A DNA stretch of 64,000 nt from Ruminococcus albus AD2013. Lineage in GTDB: Bacteria > Bacillota > Clostridia > Oscillospirales > Ruminococcaceae. The translations under genes and the position numbers were made by a program. Positions 9,480-18,732 of the stretch are shown here, piece after piece. Position 1 is the stretch's first letter. The number at the start of each line of letters is the position of its first letter. The notes under the pieces are model-generated. The model had not been told where the DNA came from and did no database searches. It saw nothing but the letters and a program-made list of their open reading frames with translations. Location: assembly GCF_000526775.1 (NCBI RefSeq), contig NZ_JAGS01000001.1, positions 186,001 through 250,000 of the forward strand, written 5' to 3'.

Positions 9480-10265
9480 ATGAAGCTTAATTATCGTGAT
9501 AGGATCGTACTTACTGCAGTTATTGTAATTCTGGTATGGGTAGCAGGTGTAATGCTCTTCATAAAACCTGCGATCGAAAATCTTCAGGATTCGCAGGCTG
9601 CACTTGATGATGCTAAGGTTACTCTTTCGGAATTGAAAGAGAGAAATAAAAAAGATGAGAATCTCCCTGAGAGGATCAAAGCTGCATATGAGGAAGTAAC
9701 TAAGATGACTGAAACTTTCTATTCGATTCAGGAAAACCAGGTTGCTTCTCAGAAGATCGATGATCTGCTTGATGAAAATGAGATAAAGAATCTCGACCTG
9801 AATATTTCGCAGTACACTCCTGTCACACTCAAACCTTATGCTTATATAAGCAGCGAAGCTATGACAGATATGGATGCAGAAGTTCAGAAGTATATCGAAG
9901 AGACAGGTGCAGATCCTATTACTCCCGAAACAGCTGATGCTGAAGCAGGTGAAAAGGGTGAGGCTGTAGCAGCTCCCGTTGTTATCGGTAGCTATGGCGT
10001 TACATTATCCTATAAGGGCAAGATCGATGATGTAGAGAAGTTCTGTGACAAGATGCAGGAGTCTGCCAAGGAAAAGACAATGGTAGTACAGTCTATCGAT
10101 TACAAGTTCTCTGCTGAAACGGACGACGAGGGCAAGCCTTTAACAGAAGAGGTTGATGACGGTAAGAAGAAGGTCAAGAAGACAAAGATATCCAAGACAG
10201 ATGTTGAGGGTACAATGACTCTTACCATGATGGTTATCAAGAAGCTGCCTGAACCCAACGTATAA
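9480..10265 (+). CDS. pilO: PilO-like type IV pilus alignment protein
   Basis: A 261-residue bitopic membrane protein. A short cytoplasmic N-terminus is followed by a transmembrane helix (about residues 10-30), a coiled coil (about 35-95) and an extracellular domain, which is the architecture of PilO. PilO forms heterodimers with PilN to link the cytoplasmic motor with the rest of the pilus machine. The gene starts four bases after the PilM-PilN stop codon, so translation is probably coupled. Sequence identity to known PilO is not obvious by eye; the call relies on architecture and gene order. Confidence 0.75.
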   Translation: MKLNYRDRIVLTAVIVILVWVAGVMLFIKPAIENLQDSQAALDDAKVTLSELKERNKKDENLPERIKAAYEEVTKMTETFYSIQENQVASQKIDDLLDENEIKNLDLNISQYTPVTLKPYAYISSEAMTDMDAEVQKYIEETGADPITPETADAEAGEKGEAVAAPVVIGSYGVTLSYKGKIDDVEKFCDKMQESAKEKTMVVQSIDYKFSAETDDEGKPLTEEVDDGKKKVKKTKISKTDVEGTMTLTMMVIKKLPEPNV

Positions 10266-10282
10266 TTAATTAGTTTATAGCG

Positions 10283-10312
10283 TTTGGTGGGCGGAATTAT
10301 CCGCCTGCCAAA
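10283..10312 (+). other. Hairpin between pilO and the PilX-like gene
   Basis: A 13-bp stem with two G-U pairs and a four-base loop (arms 10283-10295 and 10300-10312) in the 133-base gap. There is no T tract directly after it. It could reduce read-through from the machine genes into the pilin-like genes. Confidence 0.5.
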
Positions 10313-10398
10313 TCGTGCTATAAAAAATGATTAAAATTTTTATTTTGATCATTTCACACAAAAGTCGGGGAACCCCAAAAAAACGAAAGGTGGTAATT

Positions 10399-12942
10399 AT
10401 GAAAACTAAGTTCAAGTCCCAGCGCAAAGGCGCAGTCTTGGCAACAGTAACTGTGGTATCAGTTATGATGGTCGTTATTATAATGTCGGCTACTCAGTTG
10501 GTATCACATACAAATTCCAAGACAAATGAAGTTTACCGTGACAAGCAGGCGTACTATGTAGCTGCATCGTGTATCAGAGCGTTTGTAGCACAGACAACAG
10601 GCTTTTCACACGACGCAGGAAACACAGATGAAGAAATCACAGAGCAGATCAGACAGCTTCAACAGCTGGCTACTCAAGATGAGGTCGAAGTAAAGATCAC
10701 AAGCGATAGTCACGGTGGTTCCAAAGTCGGAGACTCTCAGCCAAGATGGAACAACGCAAAATGCACTCTCAAAGTAGAAGCACTCACATCTGATATTAAT
10801 GCTCCATTGAAGGTAATCTCAACTGCAACTTATCTTGGCCGGACAAAGACAGTTGTTGCTTATCTTAATGTTGCAACTTTGAGAAACCACAAGTTTACTC
10901 CTAAGGCTCTGGAGATCATCGGTACTGACGGCGGTATCGATACAAAATTTGAAAATCTTCAGGTATATGGTGCAACAGGCGCTACTTCTATGGAATCACA
11001 TGACATGAATACAGTTTACAAGTTCAATCACAACGAAAATAAACTGTATGGTGAAACTGATATAAACGGTTCTATGGGCGTTCAGAACAACAACCGTTTC
11101 TACAGCAACCCTTACTTCTTTGAAGGCGTAGATGATACAATGGGCTGCGTACTTAATGTATCCAGATCAATGGTTTTTGTTGCAAATACTCCTACATTTG
11201 AACCCAGATTTGGTAAACAGCTGGACAACATGGAGCTGAATCCTAATTTATCAGGATCTGATTATAACTTTTTGAATGTTCGTCAGGCACTGATTTTCTG
11301 CAGCAACAATGCTAAGATAGGCACAAATGATGAAAATTCAGTTGATGTTCATGCAGGTTTGCTTTATTTTGGAAATAAAGACAACATAGGATCAGCACTG
11401 GAAACTGCTTGCGCTAGAAAAAATCAGACTGATACTACAGTTGATGTAAACGAGTATTGGGAAAATATCAGAGCAGGTTTCAACTTTGGTGATGGTAACG
11501 GTAATATTATTCATGGACACGTTTTCACACATGGTCGTGATGCTGCTAATATTGAGGAAGCAACTGGCGATACTATGTTTAACGGCGATATGGTAATAGC
11601 TAACGCAAAAGTAGAGGTTACCGGTGATGTATATGTAGACGGAGATCTCTATATGTGGGGATCGGATGCTCAGCTTACTACAAAAACAGTTCATATGAAG
11701 AACGGCCGTCATGTTTATAATTGTAAAAGACAATATGATGCTAACGGCAATGTAATAACTCCTTCCACGAGTGATATAGTTACAACTCTTAAGGGCGTAG
11801 GTGAAATTAAATGGGATGACTGGTCTGTTCCCAGAGGTAAGAGACCTCAGTTCCCGCTGCTTAGCGAAACTCCTTACTACTACTTCCCTGAACATCTTCT
11901 GTGCCAGGATGGCGTTTCTACTATCAAGGGCAAGTATGAGGCTATGTATAAGCCCGGTACTGATGAGCTTAATGTTGACACTGCTAACCCTTATCATGCT
12001 GACTCTGATCATGTTCCGCAGATCACAGACGATAGGTTCAGAAATAAGAACAGTGACGGTACCTATAAAAAGGTATATGGTGACCCGTCAGGTGAAGGTC
12101 CCGTATTCAGACCCGATTATGTAGTAACTGAAAGCTGCTATATCAATGTGCTTGGAGAAGACTCTAGGGGCGATGCTAGTGGTGCTTATATTGTTATTGA
12201 CGTTGATGAGGCACAGGATGATATCGTTGTTGTACTGAAAAATGGAGGTTATACCAGAAATAATAACGTTATACTTGTAAACAACAGCACTGATCCCGAA
12301 GTTCCCGGTGAAGCTAAGTTCGTATACTTTGTAAGTGACTCCGGTGTTGGTACAACATATAATGAATATGCTACTTCCGGCGAAATATCAACTTATGATC
12401 ACAGCACTTTTATTGATAAGCCTAAGTTTAGTTTCACAGGTGCAACAAACATTGTAATGGATCTCAAAACATACTTCAACAGCAATGTTTATACAGATGT
12501 TAATAACGGTGATCCCAGCAAAACAAGAGCAAAGTGCTCAGGTGAACCTCTTAACCCGACACCCGATCCCGCTAATACAACACCTAACGGAATTCAGCTT
12601 CGCTCAAATAACATATTCTTCCTGTTTACAGAAGGCAGTGAGCTGTTCTGTGATGAAGCTAATACGATCTTACAGGCAAGTGTTTATATGCCCAGAGCAA
12701 CTTATCGCACAAGCAATAAGGGCAGAAATATAAAGATATCTCCTGATTTCGTTACAAACGACATGGAATCTGTTGCTATAATAGGAAACCTTGTATGTAA
12801 TCATTATGAGGTAGAGAAAGGTAACAGAAATGCAATCGTTTATCTCGGCTTCTCACCTTGCTCGATGCTTTCTGTTATCAAGGGACATGGTGATGAACAT
12901 GCTACAACAAGCTATGAGCTTGATCATTATGCTGCTTCGTAA
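10399..12942 (+). CDS. Giant PilX-like pilus-associated protein
   Basis: An 847-residue protein with a type IV pilin-like N-terminus. A basic leader ending RKG (residues 9-11) is followed by a hydrophobic helix (AVLATVTVVSVMMVVIIM) and the sequence QAYYVAASCIRAF. This is typical of PilX/GspK-like minor pilins that lack the Glu5 of major pilins. The rest is a very large extracellular beta-rich domain, with stretches such as VEVTGDVYVDGDLYMWGSD suggesting a repetitive beta fold. Usual PilX proteins are under 250 residues, so this is far longer. I chose the ATG at 10399 after AAAGGTGG rather than the in-frame ATG at 10327, which would place 24 extra residues before the pilin leader. It probably caps or decorates the pilus; the function is inferred. 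Confidence 0.8.
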   Translation: MKTKFKSQRKGAVLATVTVVSVMMVVIIMSATQLVSHTNSKTNEVYRDKQAYYVAASCIRAFVAQTTGFSHDAGNTDEEITEQIRQLQQLATQDEVEVKITSDSHGGSKVGDSQPRWNNAKCTLKVEALTSDINAPLKVISTATYLGRTKTVVAYLNVATLRNHKFTPKALEIIGTDGGIDTKFENLQVYGATGATSMESHDMNTVYKFNHNENKLYGETDINGSMGVQNNNRFYSNPYFFEGVDDTMGCVLNVSRSMVFVANTPTFEPRFGKQLDNMELNPNLSGSDYNFLNVRQALIFCSNNAKIGTNDENSVDVHAGLLYFGNKDNIGSALETACARKNQTDTTVDVNEYWENIRAGFNFGDGNGNIIHGHVFTHGRDAANIEEATGDTMFNGDMVIANAKVEVTGDVYVDGDLYMWGSDAQLTTKTVHMKNGRHVYNCKRQYDANGNVITPSTSDIVTTLKGVGEIKWDDWSVPRGKRPQFPLLSETPYYYFPEHLLCQDGVSTIKGKYEAMYKPGTDELNVDTANPYHADSDHVPQITDDRFRNKNSDGTYKKVYGDPSGEGPVFRPDYVVTESCYINVLGEDSRGDASGAYIVIDVDEAQDDIVVVLKNGGYTRNNNVILVNNSTDPEVPGEAKFVYFVSDSGVGTTYNEYATSGEISTYDHSTFIDKPKFSFTGATNIVMDLKTYFNSNVYTDVNNGDPSKTRAKCSGEPLNPTPDPANTTPNGIQLRSNNIFFLFTEGSELFCDEANTILQASVYMPRATYRTSNKGRNIKISPDFVTNDMESVAIIGNLVCNHYEVEKGNRNAIVYLGFSPCSMLSVIKGHGDEHATTSYELDHYAAS

Positions 12943-12963
12943 TGCTGAAGGGAGGATTTTATT

Positions 12964-13743
12964 ATGAAAACTAATAAAAAAGGTATGACCCTTGTTGAAT
13001 GCATTATCGCTATGGCAGTATTTGCTGTAGCCACAACAGGCTTTACTATGGCTGCAACTGCTTGTATGAAGGCTCAGGCAAAAACAAACAGGAGAATGAC
13101 AGCTACCAATAACCAAACAACTAATCTTGAGCATTTTTCGACTTATTCAAAAGTATTGGATCCGGAGTATTCCAATGTTAATAAAATGGAGACCGGTACA
13201 AACAAGTTCACGATCACTTTTCCTTTTGAATCAGGAGATATCGTAAATAATAATGTTTACGGTTATAAATCCAGACTTGATGAAGATTCACCCGACGGAG
13301 TTTTTGAACTTTCATTCTTCTCGCCTGCTGAGCAGGTAAGTCTGGATTCCCATGAGTACTGGATAACACTCTACAATTGCAGTACTGAACAGAAGCAGTG
13401 GAATATTACTTGTACCGTTCCTGGCGATCTGCAGGACTTCGAATTTTTCAACAATGAAAAGGATTCATCTGCAGGGCAGGCTCTGCCGACCCATATATGG
13501 GCACCGAACGGTGGCTATATGAGGTTTGGTATCAGACAGAGAACTGCCGGTGTTGGTGATATCGACAATTGTCTGGTAATAACAGATGATGAGGGTAACA
13601 GCTCAGGACCAATCACAATAACAGACAAGAGGGTCAACGAAGGCGAAAATTACTGCTCTATCTACTATTTACCCGGTTATGATGAGAATCCATTCCTCTC
13701 TCCTGATGAATACAATACTGCTGACGAAGGTACTGAGGAGTAA
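12964..13743 (+). CDS. Minor prepilin with type III N-methylation signal
   Basis: A 259-residue prepilin. The leader MKTNKKG is followed by MTLVECIIAMAVFAVATTGF, matching the prepilin peptidase site (cut after Gly7) with Glu at mature position 5 and the hydrophobic assembly helix. The remaining 210 residues form an extracellular domain with several acidic patches and no recognised named fold. It starts 21 bases after the PilX-like gene behind GGGAGG and ends 12 bases before the next prepilin, so the three pilin-like genes form one unit. Size and position suggest a PilV/GspI-like minor pilin. Confidence 0.88.
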   Translation: MKTNKKGMTLVECIIAMAVFAVATTGFTMAATACMKAQAKTNRRMTATNNQTTNLEHFSTYSKVLDPEYSNVNKMETGTNKFTITFPFESGDIVNNNVYGYKSRLDEDSPDGVFELSFFSPAEQVSLDSHEYWITLYNCSTEQKQWNITCTVPGDLQDFEFFNNEKDSSAGQALPTHIWAPNGGYMRFGIRQRTAGVGDIDNCLVITDDEGNSSGPITITDKRVNEGENYCSIYYLPGYDENPFLSPDEYNTADEGTEE

Positions 13744-13755
13744 GGGGGTATTGCG

Positions 13756-15807
13756 ATGAAGAAGAATAACAAAAAAGGTTTCACACTGATCGAGCTTGTC
13801 ATTGTTGCGACCATCATGGTTATGATTATGGGAGCAATACTCAACTGGATCAGACCTATGAATAAGTTCTATCAAAGGACACAGGCACTTTCCGATACAA
13901 ATGATATCGGCTCGATGCTGATGGACTATGTAGATGATGAATTGCGATATGCTACTAATTTAGTTGTATTGCAGGGTTATCAGGGCGTTCCCAGATTAAC
14001 GGGTCAAATGCTTACTGACAGCAGTGGAAATGCTCTTTCCTATGGTAAGTTCACAAATGTTTTGATACTTGATAACAGTGCTATAAGAGGTTCCCGTTTC
14101 AGTGGTTATGTTGCTGATTTAACTGTATCACGCAGAAAGGGTGCAAGGGGCTGTATAATCAGTGCGCTTGTTACAAATGATGGTATCGACACCGAAAATA
14201 TGAGATGCCTTGGTAACGAACCTCTTTATAATGACTATGGCTGTAATTTTGAAGCATCCATGAATACTCTTGAAAATGGCAGCTGTTGCGTTACAGTAAA
14301 CATGGAGCTGACAAGACCAAGACGTGAAGGCGCGAATTATGTCTTTGACAAGTTCGGATATAATCAGAGCAGAGATTTTGAGCTTGTTAACGTCAATCTG
14401 AATACTAAAGACGGTATGAAAGCTTCATTCTTCTCTTCTACAGGAGCAGGTCAGGCTCTTGACTATAATACGTTTTCAAGAGCTGCTGATCCCGGAACAA
14501 ATCCTCAGGCAACTGAAAGCGGAATGTATTCAAATGATACTTTCACATACATTCTGTACACCAAGCAGCCTCCTGTTGTAGAAAAGGTCAAATTATCTCT
14601 GTATGAAAATCTCGGTGACACAGTTCCTATTAATACTCAGCAAATTAATGCAGGCAGCCCTATTCCCAGTAACATTATTGATTCTTGGGTATCTATAGGA
14701 CAGTCAAGAACTACTGAGTATAGTTTTGTTGGAGGTAAGTGGAGAAGGGAAAAATTCGTTGGTATCAAGACGACTGAGGGCGATAAGGATATTGAAGAAT
14801 TCAGAGAATCCGGTGTTCTCTCACCCCTTAGTTTCTATATTCGAACAGAGCCTGAGTATAAAAATGATCCCACTAAGTATTTATATTTCAAAGACAGATT
14901 TGATAATGGACATAATGATTGGGGCGAACCTCCTTCATTTGAAAAACAAAGATCAGGTATCTGGGATGATTATCATACAGTATCCGGCGTTGATGAAGGA
15001 GTCGGTGATTTAAACGGCGAGTATACCTTTGTTGGTTGGATATTAGAAGCTAATTATCCGCCAGCACCCGGTGTTAAACCTGATTATGATGATCCTTCCG
15101 GTTCTATGGCAGCAGGTTGGTTTGTAAACGGTCAGGAGTACGATAATGAGGCTACTTACTTAGCTGTTTATGAGAAAAAGCCTACTGTTACTTTCCACTT
15201 TGAAGCAGCAGATGATAGTAAACTGACTGCACCATTCCCTGCTGCTGATATTAGTGTTAGAATTGATGATGAATATAGTATAACTACATTCTTGTCAGAA
15301 ACCAGATATATTAATATTACAAACAAATTTGAATCGCTTCTCAATGAGGGCTTATCATTCACGGGATGGACAGTTGTAGGCAGTGACGGTACTGATTACG
15401 GTAGTCTTTCCGGATTAGATCTTAGTACACTTACACCAGATGAAACTTATACAATTATTGGTGATGCTGATTCTAATCCTTATCCCGGTTCGTTCTTAGT
15501 TACTATTACAATTGAATCCGTTCCTAGTGGCTATTATCATATTCAAACTGCTGGTTATAATTATGGTCCCTATAATCAGTATACTGACTCAGATGTTCTG
15601 ATACTTCATGAAGACGGTACTATTCTAATGGATAGACCTGGTTCTACGGTTCAATTTCCTTTTGTTGAGGGTGAAACAATAAAGATGTATGTTTTTGGTG
15701 AAAAGGCTAAATTTAATTTCGAAATACCTAATAATCGATTCGAACAATTATTTGAAGGAGAATCTAAATGGAAATTTGATGGTTCTAATTTAGTACAAAT
15801 AGGATGA
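13756..15807 (+). CDS. Very large minor prepilin with InlB-like repeat region
   Basis: A 683-residue prepilin. The leader MKKNNKKG is followed by FTLIELVIVATIMVMIMGA, a textbook prepilin cleavage site with Glu5. Pilin-like sequence runs to about residue 230. After it comes a long extracellular extension containing FVGW, LAVYEKK and FTGW motifs (about 415-545) that resemble InlB B-type/Listeria-Bacteroides repeats, which are common in surface proteins. From about 14.7 kb the gene is markedly richer in A/T and uses TTA, ATT and AGT codons more than its neighbours, so the extension may have a separate origin. It may be a PilW/GspJ-like tip component. The protein ends in an uncharged tail with no sortase motif. 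Confidence 0.85.
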   Translation: MKKNNKKGFTLIELVIVATIMVMIMGAILNWIRPMNKFYQRTQALSDTNDIGSMLMDYVDDELRYATNLVVLQGYQGVPRLTGQMLTDSSGNALSYGKFTNVLILDNSAIRGSRFSGYVADLTVSRRKGARGCIISALVTNDGIDTENMRCLGNEPLYNDYGCNFEASMNTLENGSCCVTVNMELTRPRREGANYVFDKFGYNQSRDFELVNVNLNTKDGMKASFFSSTGAGQALDYNTFSRAADPGTNPQATESGMYSNDTFTYILYTKQPPVVEKVKLSLYENLGDTVPINTQQINAGSPIPSNIIDSWVSIGQSRTTEYSFVGGKWRREKFVGIKTTEGDKDIEEFRESGVLSPLSFYIRTEPEYKNDPTKYLYFKDRFDNGHNDWGEPPSFEKQRSGIWDDYHTVSGVDEGVGDLNGEYTFVGWILEANYPPAPGVKPDYDDPSGSMAAGWFVNGQEYDNEATYLAVYEKKPTVTFHFEAADDSKLTAPFPAADISVRIDDEYSITTFLSETRYINITNKFESLLNEGLSFTGWTVVGSDGTDYGSLSGLDLSTLTPDETYTIIGDADSNPYPGSFLVTITIESVPSGYYHIQTAGYNYGPYNQYTDSDVLILHEDGTILMDRPGSTVQFPFVEGETIKMYVFGEKAKFNFEIPNNRFEQLFEGESKWKFDGSNLVQIG

Positions 15808-15824
15808 TCAATAACAAAATTCAC

Positions 15825-15880
15825 AAGCGGCTATTATCAGCCGCTTGCTGAAAAGATTTCCGCAGGTATTCCTGCGGAAA
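15825..15880. terminator. Two tandem hairpins after the prepilin operon
   Basis: AAGCGGCT/AGCCGCTT (15825-15846) and TTTCCGCAGG/CCTGCGGAAA (15857-15880), both perfect and close together. The first lies 18 bases after the stop. Neither has a long T tract on the plus strand, so they probably act with the third hairpin downstream. Confidence 0.6.
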
Positions 15881-15920
15881 CCTTTTGAGCAAAATGTGTA
15901 AAGCTCGTAAAAAAGGGCAA

Positions 15921-15956
15921 AAAAATACCGCTGAATAATTCAGCGGATATTTTTGA
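15921..15956. terminator. Bidirectional terminator between the prepilin operon and pilD
   Basis: Stem CCGCTGAAT/ATTCAGCGG flanked by A-rich and T-rich runs on both sides, so it can stop transcription from either direction between the convergent genes. Confidence 0.75.
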
Positions 15957-15961
15957 GTTTT

Positions 15962-16795
15962 TTAAAGGATATTTGCGATAACTGATGAAACTACTTCAAT
16001 TGTTTTGTCAAGACCTGTGTAATGTACATAGAAATCTGCGATGGCGTCACCGTAAAGGGCAGCTACCGCGATGCCTAATGCAAGGTAAGGTCCGAACGCA
16101 AATACTGAACTGCCGTTTGAGTGTTTCAGTATCATTCCGACTATCGAGCCTGACACAAGAGCTATCAGCATGGCGATAAGTACGTTTGGCACTCCGAGGA
16201 AAAGTCCCGCAGCTGCCATCAGATATACATCTCCCATGCCCATGGCTTTTTCATGGCTCACAAGTGAGATCACAAGCAGCGGTATACTGATGATCAACGC
16301 ACCGATTATCATCGATTTCAGGGTAATGTTGCTTTCTTCACGGCAGAATATGTACTTCGGTATCGCAAGTGCACCGATGAAGACAACTACCCATGTGTTT
16401 ATCAGCTGTGTGTCCCAGTCCATAAAGAATACCACTATCAGTGCTGAGGTCATCAGCGAAACGATAGCTGCGTAAAGCGGATGGGATATTACATCAAAAT
16501 GCAGGAAGATAACGAGGTAGCATATCCCGTTGAGCAGCTCGACTACTGTGTATCTGGGCGAGATCTTAGCACCGCAGGCATGACATTTGCCGCGCAGCAG
16601 ACACCAGCTTACAACAGGTATCAGATCACGTTTTCTGATCGGTGTTCCGCAGGTCATGCAGTGAGAATTGCTTTTTATAAGGCTCTCACCAAGTGGCAGA
16701 CGGTAAATACACACGTTCAGGAAGCTGCCGATGCATATTCCGAAGATAAAAACGAACACGTATACTATTATAAGATATAGTGTTTCGGTATCCAC
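15962..16795 (-). CDS. pilD: Prepilin peptidase/N-methyltransferase (A24 family)
   Basis: Membrane aspartic protease that removes prepilin leaders and methylates the new N-terminus. It should act on the three pilin-like proteins encoded convergently upstream. Its 277 residues show the N-terminal domain with two CxxC pairs (CMTC and CHAC) for zinc. Two catalytic Asp motifs follow: MDWDTQL and the GMGD motif characteristic of A24 peptidases. About seven or eight hydrophobic helices are visible. The start follows a GGAGGAG site (minus strand). It is divergent from pilB. The bifunctional zinc-domain form suggests that it also methylates. Confidence 0.95.
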   Translation of the reverse strand: MDTETLYLIIVYVFVFIFGICIGSFLNVCIYRLPLGESLIKSNSHCMTCGTPIRKRDLIPVVSWCLLRGKCHACGAKISPRYTVVELLNGICYLVIFLHFDVISHPLYAAIVSLMTSALIVVFFMDWDTQLINTWVVVFIGALAIPKYIFCREESNITLKSMIIGALIISIPLLVISLVSHEKAMGMGDVYLMAAAGLFLGVPNVLIAMLIALVSGSIVGMILKHSNGSSVFAFGPYLALGIAVAALYGDAIADFYVHYTGLDKTIEVVSSVIANIL

Positions 16796-16950
16796 CTTTG
16801 ATCTCCTCCTTTCTTAATAGAATTGATATGCATTCGCATTTCATATATATATTTTACCACAATTTTACGAGAATTACAAGAGGTATTAATAATTTAAGAA
16901 TTTATTCAAAATTTTATTTTTCCGCATGAGTCGGAGATAGGAGCGTATCT

Positions 16951-18627
16951 ATGAGAAACGGACCAATTGGACAATATCTGGTTGAAAAGAACCTTCTGAG
17001 TGAGGCTGATCTTAATGCAGTCCTTGAAAGACAGAAGACTGAAAAGGACAAAAAGTTCGGTGATATCGTAATCGAGATGAAGCTTGTCAGCGATATAGAT
17101 TTTGCTAAAACGCTGGCAGAAAGAATGAACGTAGAGTTTATAGATCTTGATAATGCTCAGCTGAATGCTGAGGTTGTCAAGCTGATACCCGAGGCAACAG
17201 CAAGAAAGTATACTGTTATTGCTGTCAAGAAGATAGGCAGACGTATGATGGTCGCTACCAACGACCCCATGAACTTCTACGTTTTTGAAGATCTGAGAGT
17301 TATCACCGGCTGTAATATCACAGCTCAGCTGGCTACAAAGGCCTCGATAAACAGAGCCATCGGTAGGATGTACTCCGAGGGTGCTGCCGCTAAGGTGGCT
17401 GAAGAGGCTAAGCAGGAGAAGGAAGAAGAGTCCGTAAGCCTTGATGAGATCGATCTCAGCTCCGACCGTGTTGATAATGCGCCTATCGTTAAGCTGGCAA
17501 CTGCTATCGTTGAGCAGTCTTTCCGTCAGGGTGCGACAGATATCCACATCGAGCCTTTCAAGGATCACACAAAGATCAGAGTCCGTATCAACAGTGACCT
17601 GGTACCTCTTATGGAAGACCTTGACTCAAGACTTCATGTATCACTGGTAACAAGATTCAAGATCCTTTCTGGTATGAACATCGCAGAGAAGCGTATACCT
17701 CAGGACGGCCGTATGTCACAGGTCATCGACGGCACTACCGTTGACCTCCGTGTGTCCAACCTGCCAATGGTATACGGCGAGAAGGTCGTTCTCCGTATCC
17801 TTGCGGGCGACAGCTCCGTAAGACGTATACAGGATCTGGGTATGACTGACTATAACTACAAGAGATTCGTTTCTTGTCTGAAGGTTCCCCAGGGCGTGGT
17901 ACTGGTTACAGGACCTACCGGTTCAGGTAAGTCTACCACACTGTACGCAGCCCTTGGTGAGATCGCTAAGCCGAACCTCAATGTTATCACCGTCGAAGAC
18001 CCTGTCGAGAAGAAGATCGCTAACATAAATCAGTGTCAGATAAATGAGAAGGCAGGCATGACCTTTGCGGCTGCTCTGCGTTCTATCCTTCGTCAGGACC
18101 CTGATATCATAATGATCGGTGAGATGCGTGATACCGAGACAGCTGAGATCGGTATCAGAGCCGCTATCACAGGACACCTTGTGCTGTCCACACTTCATAC
18201 CAACGACGCAGCTTCCACTGTTACAAGACTTGTGGATATGGGCGTTGACGCATACATGGTCGCTACTTCGCTTATCGGCGTTGTTGCACAGCGACTTGCC
18301 AAGGTCGTTTGCCCTAACTGCCGTGAGGGTTATATGTCCACAGATGAGGATAATGAACTGATGGGCATCACTGAGTCCGTACCGGTATACAAGCCTGTGG
18401 GTTGTTCCAAGTGTACAAGAGGTTACATTGGACGTACCGCTATCCATGAGATACTTCTGGCTACCCCGAAGATGAAAGAGATCATCGCCGCAGGTGCCAA
18501 GAGTGAGCAGATACAGGAACTCGCCAAGGAAGAGGGCTGCCGTCTGCTGCGTGATAACGTATCCGAACTTGTTCAGCAGGGCAGAACCACTATGGACGAG
18601 CTGGTACGTGTTACCTACGCCGTATAA
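16951..18627 (+). CDS. pilB: Type IV pilus extension ATPase PilB with MshEN-like N-terminus
   Basis: Hexameric secretion ATPase that powers pilus polymerisation at the PilC platform. Its 558 residues contain an N-terminal MshEN/T2SSE-N region (about 1-140) with two related half-motifs, IGQYLVEKNLLSEADLNAVLERQ split across residues 6-28, and KFGDIVIEMKLVS from about 35. Walker A is GPTGSGKST (321-329), Walker B lies in DPDIIMIGEMRD, and a four-Cys zinc motif (CPNC ... CSKC) follows near residue 450. MshEN domains are known to bind c-di-GMP in MshE-type ATPases; the leading Arg of the consensus is not present here, so binding is uncertain. Start chosen after a GGAG site at 16941. Confidence 0.96.
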   Translation: MRNGPIGQYLVEKNLLSEADLNAVLERQKTEKDKKFGDIVIEMKLVSDIDFAKTLAERMNVEFIDLDNAQLNAEVVKLIPEATARKYTVIAVKKIGRRMMVATNDPMNFYVFEDLRVITGCNITAQLATKASINRAIGRMYSEGAAAKVAEEAKQEKEEESVSLDEIDLSSDRVDNAPIVKLATAIVEQSFRQGATDIHIEPFKDHTKIRVRINSDLVPLMEDLDSRLHVSLVTRFKILSGMNIAEKRIPQDGRMSQVIDGTTVDLRVSNLPMVYGEKVVLRILAGDSSVRRIQDLGMTDYNYKRFVSCLKVPQGVVLVTGPTGSGKSTTLYAALGEIAKPNLNVITVEDPVEKKIANINQCQINEKAGMTFAAALRSILRQDPDIIMIGEMRDTETAEIGIRAAITGHLVLSTLHTNDAASTVTRLVDMGVDAYMVATSLIGVVAQRLAKVVCPNCREGYMSTDEDNELMGITESVPVYKPVGCSKCTRGYIGRTAIHEILLATPKMKEIIAAGAKSEQIQELAKEEGCRLLRDNVSELVQQGRTTMDELVRVTYAV

Positions 18628-18732
18628 ATTAGTTAAGCTTAGATGGCTGTTGGGGTTTTGTGTCAGACTATACTATGCAGTTCAGGACGATAAACAGTCA
18701 GCTATAAATATATTGTTTGGAGGTATAAACAA

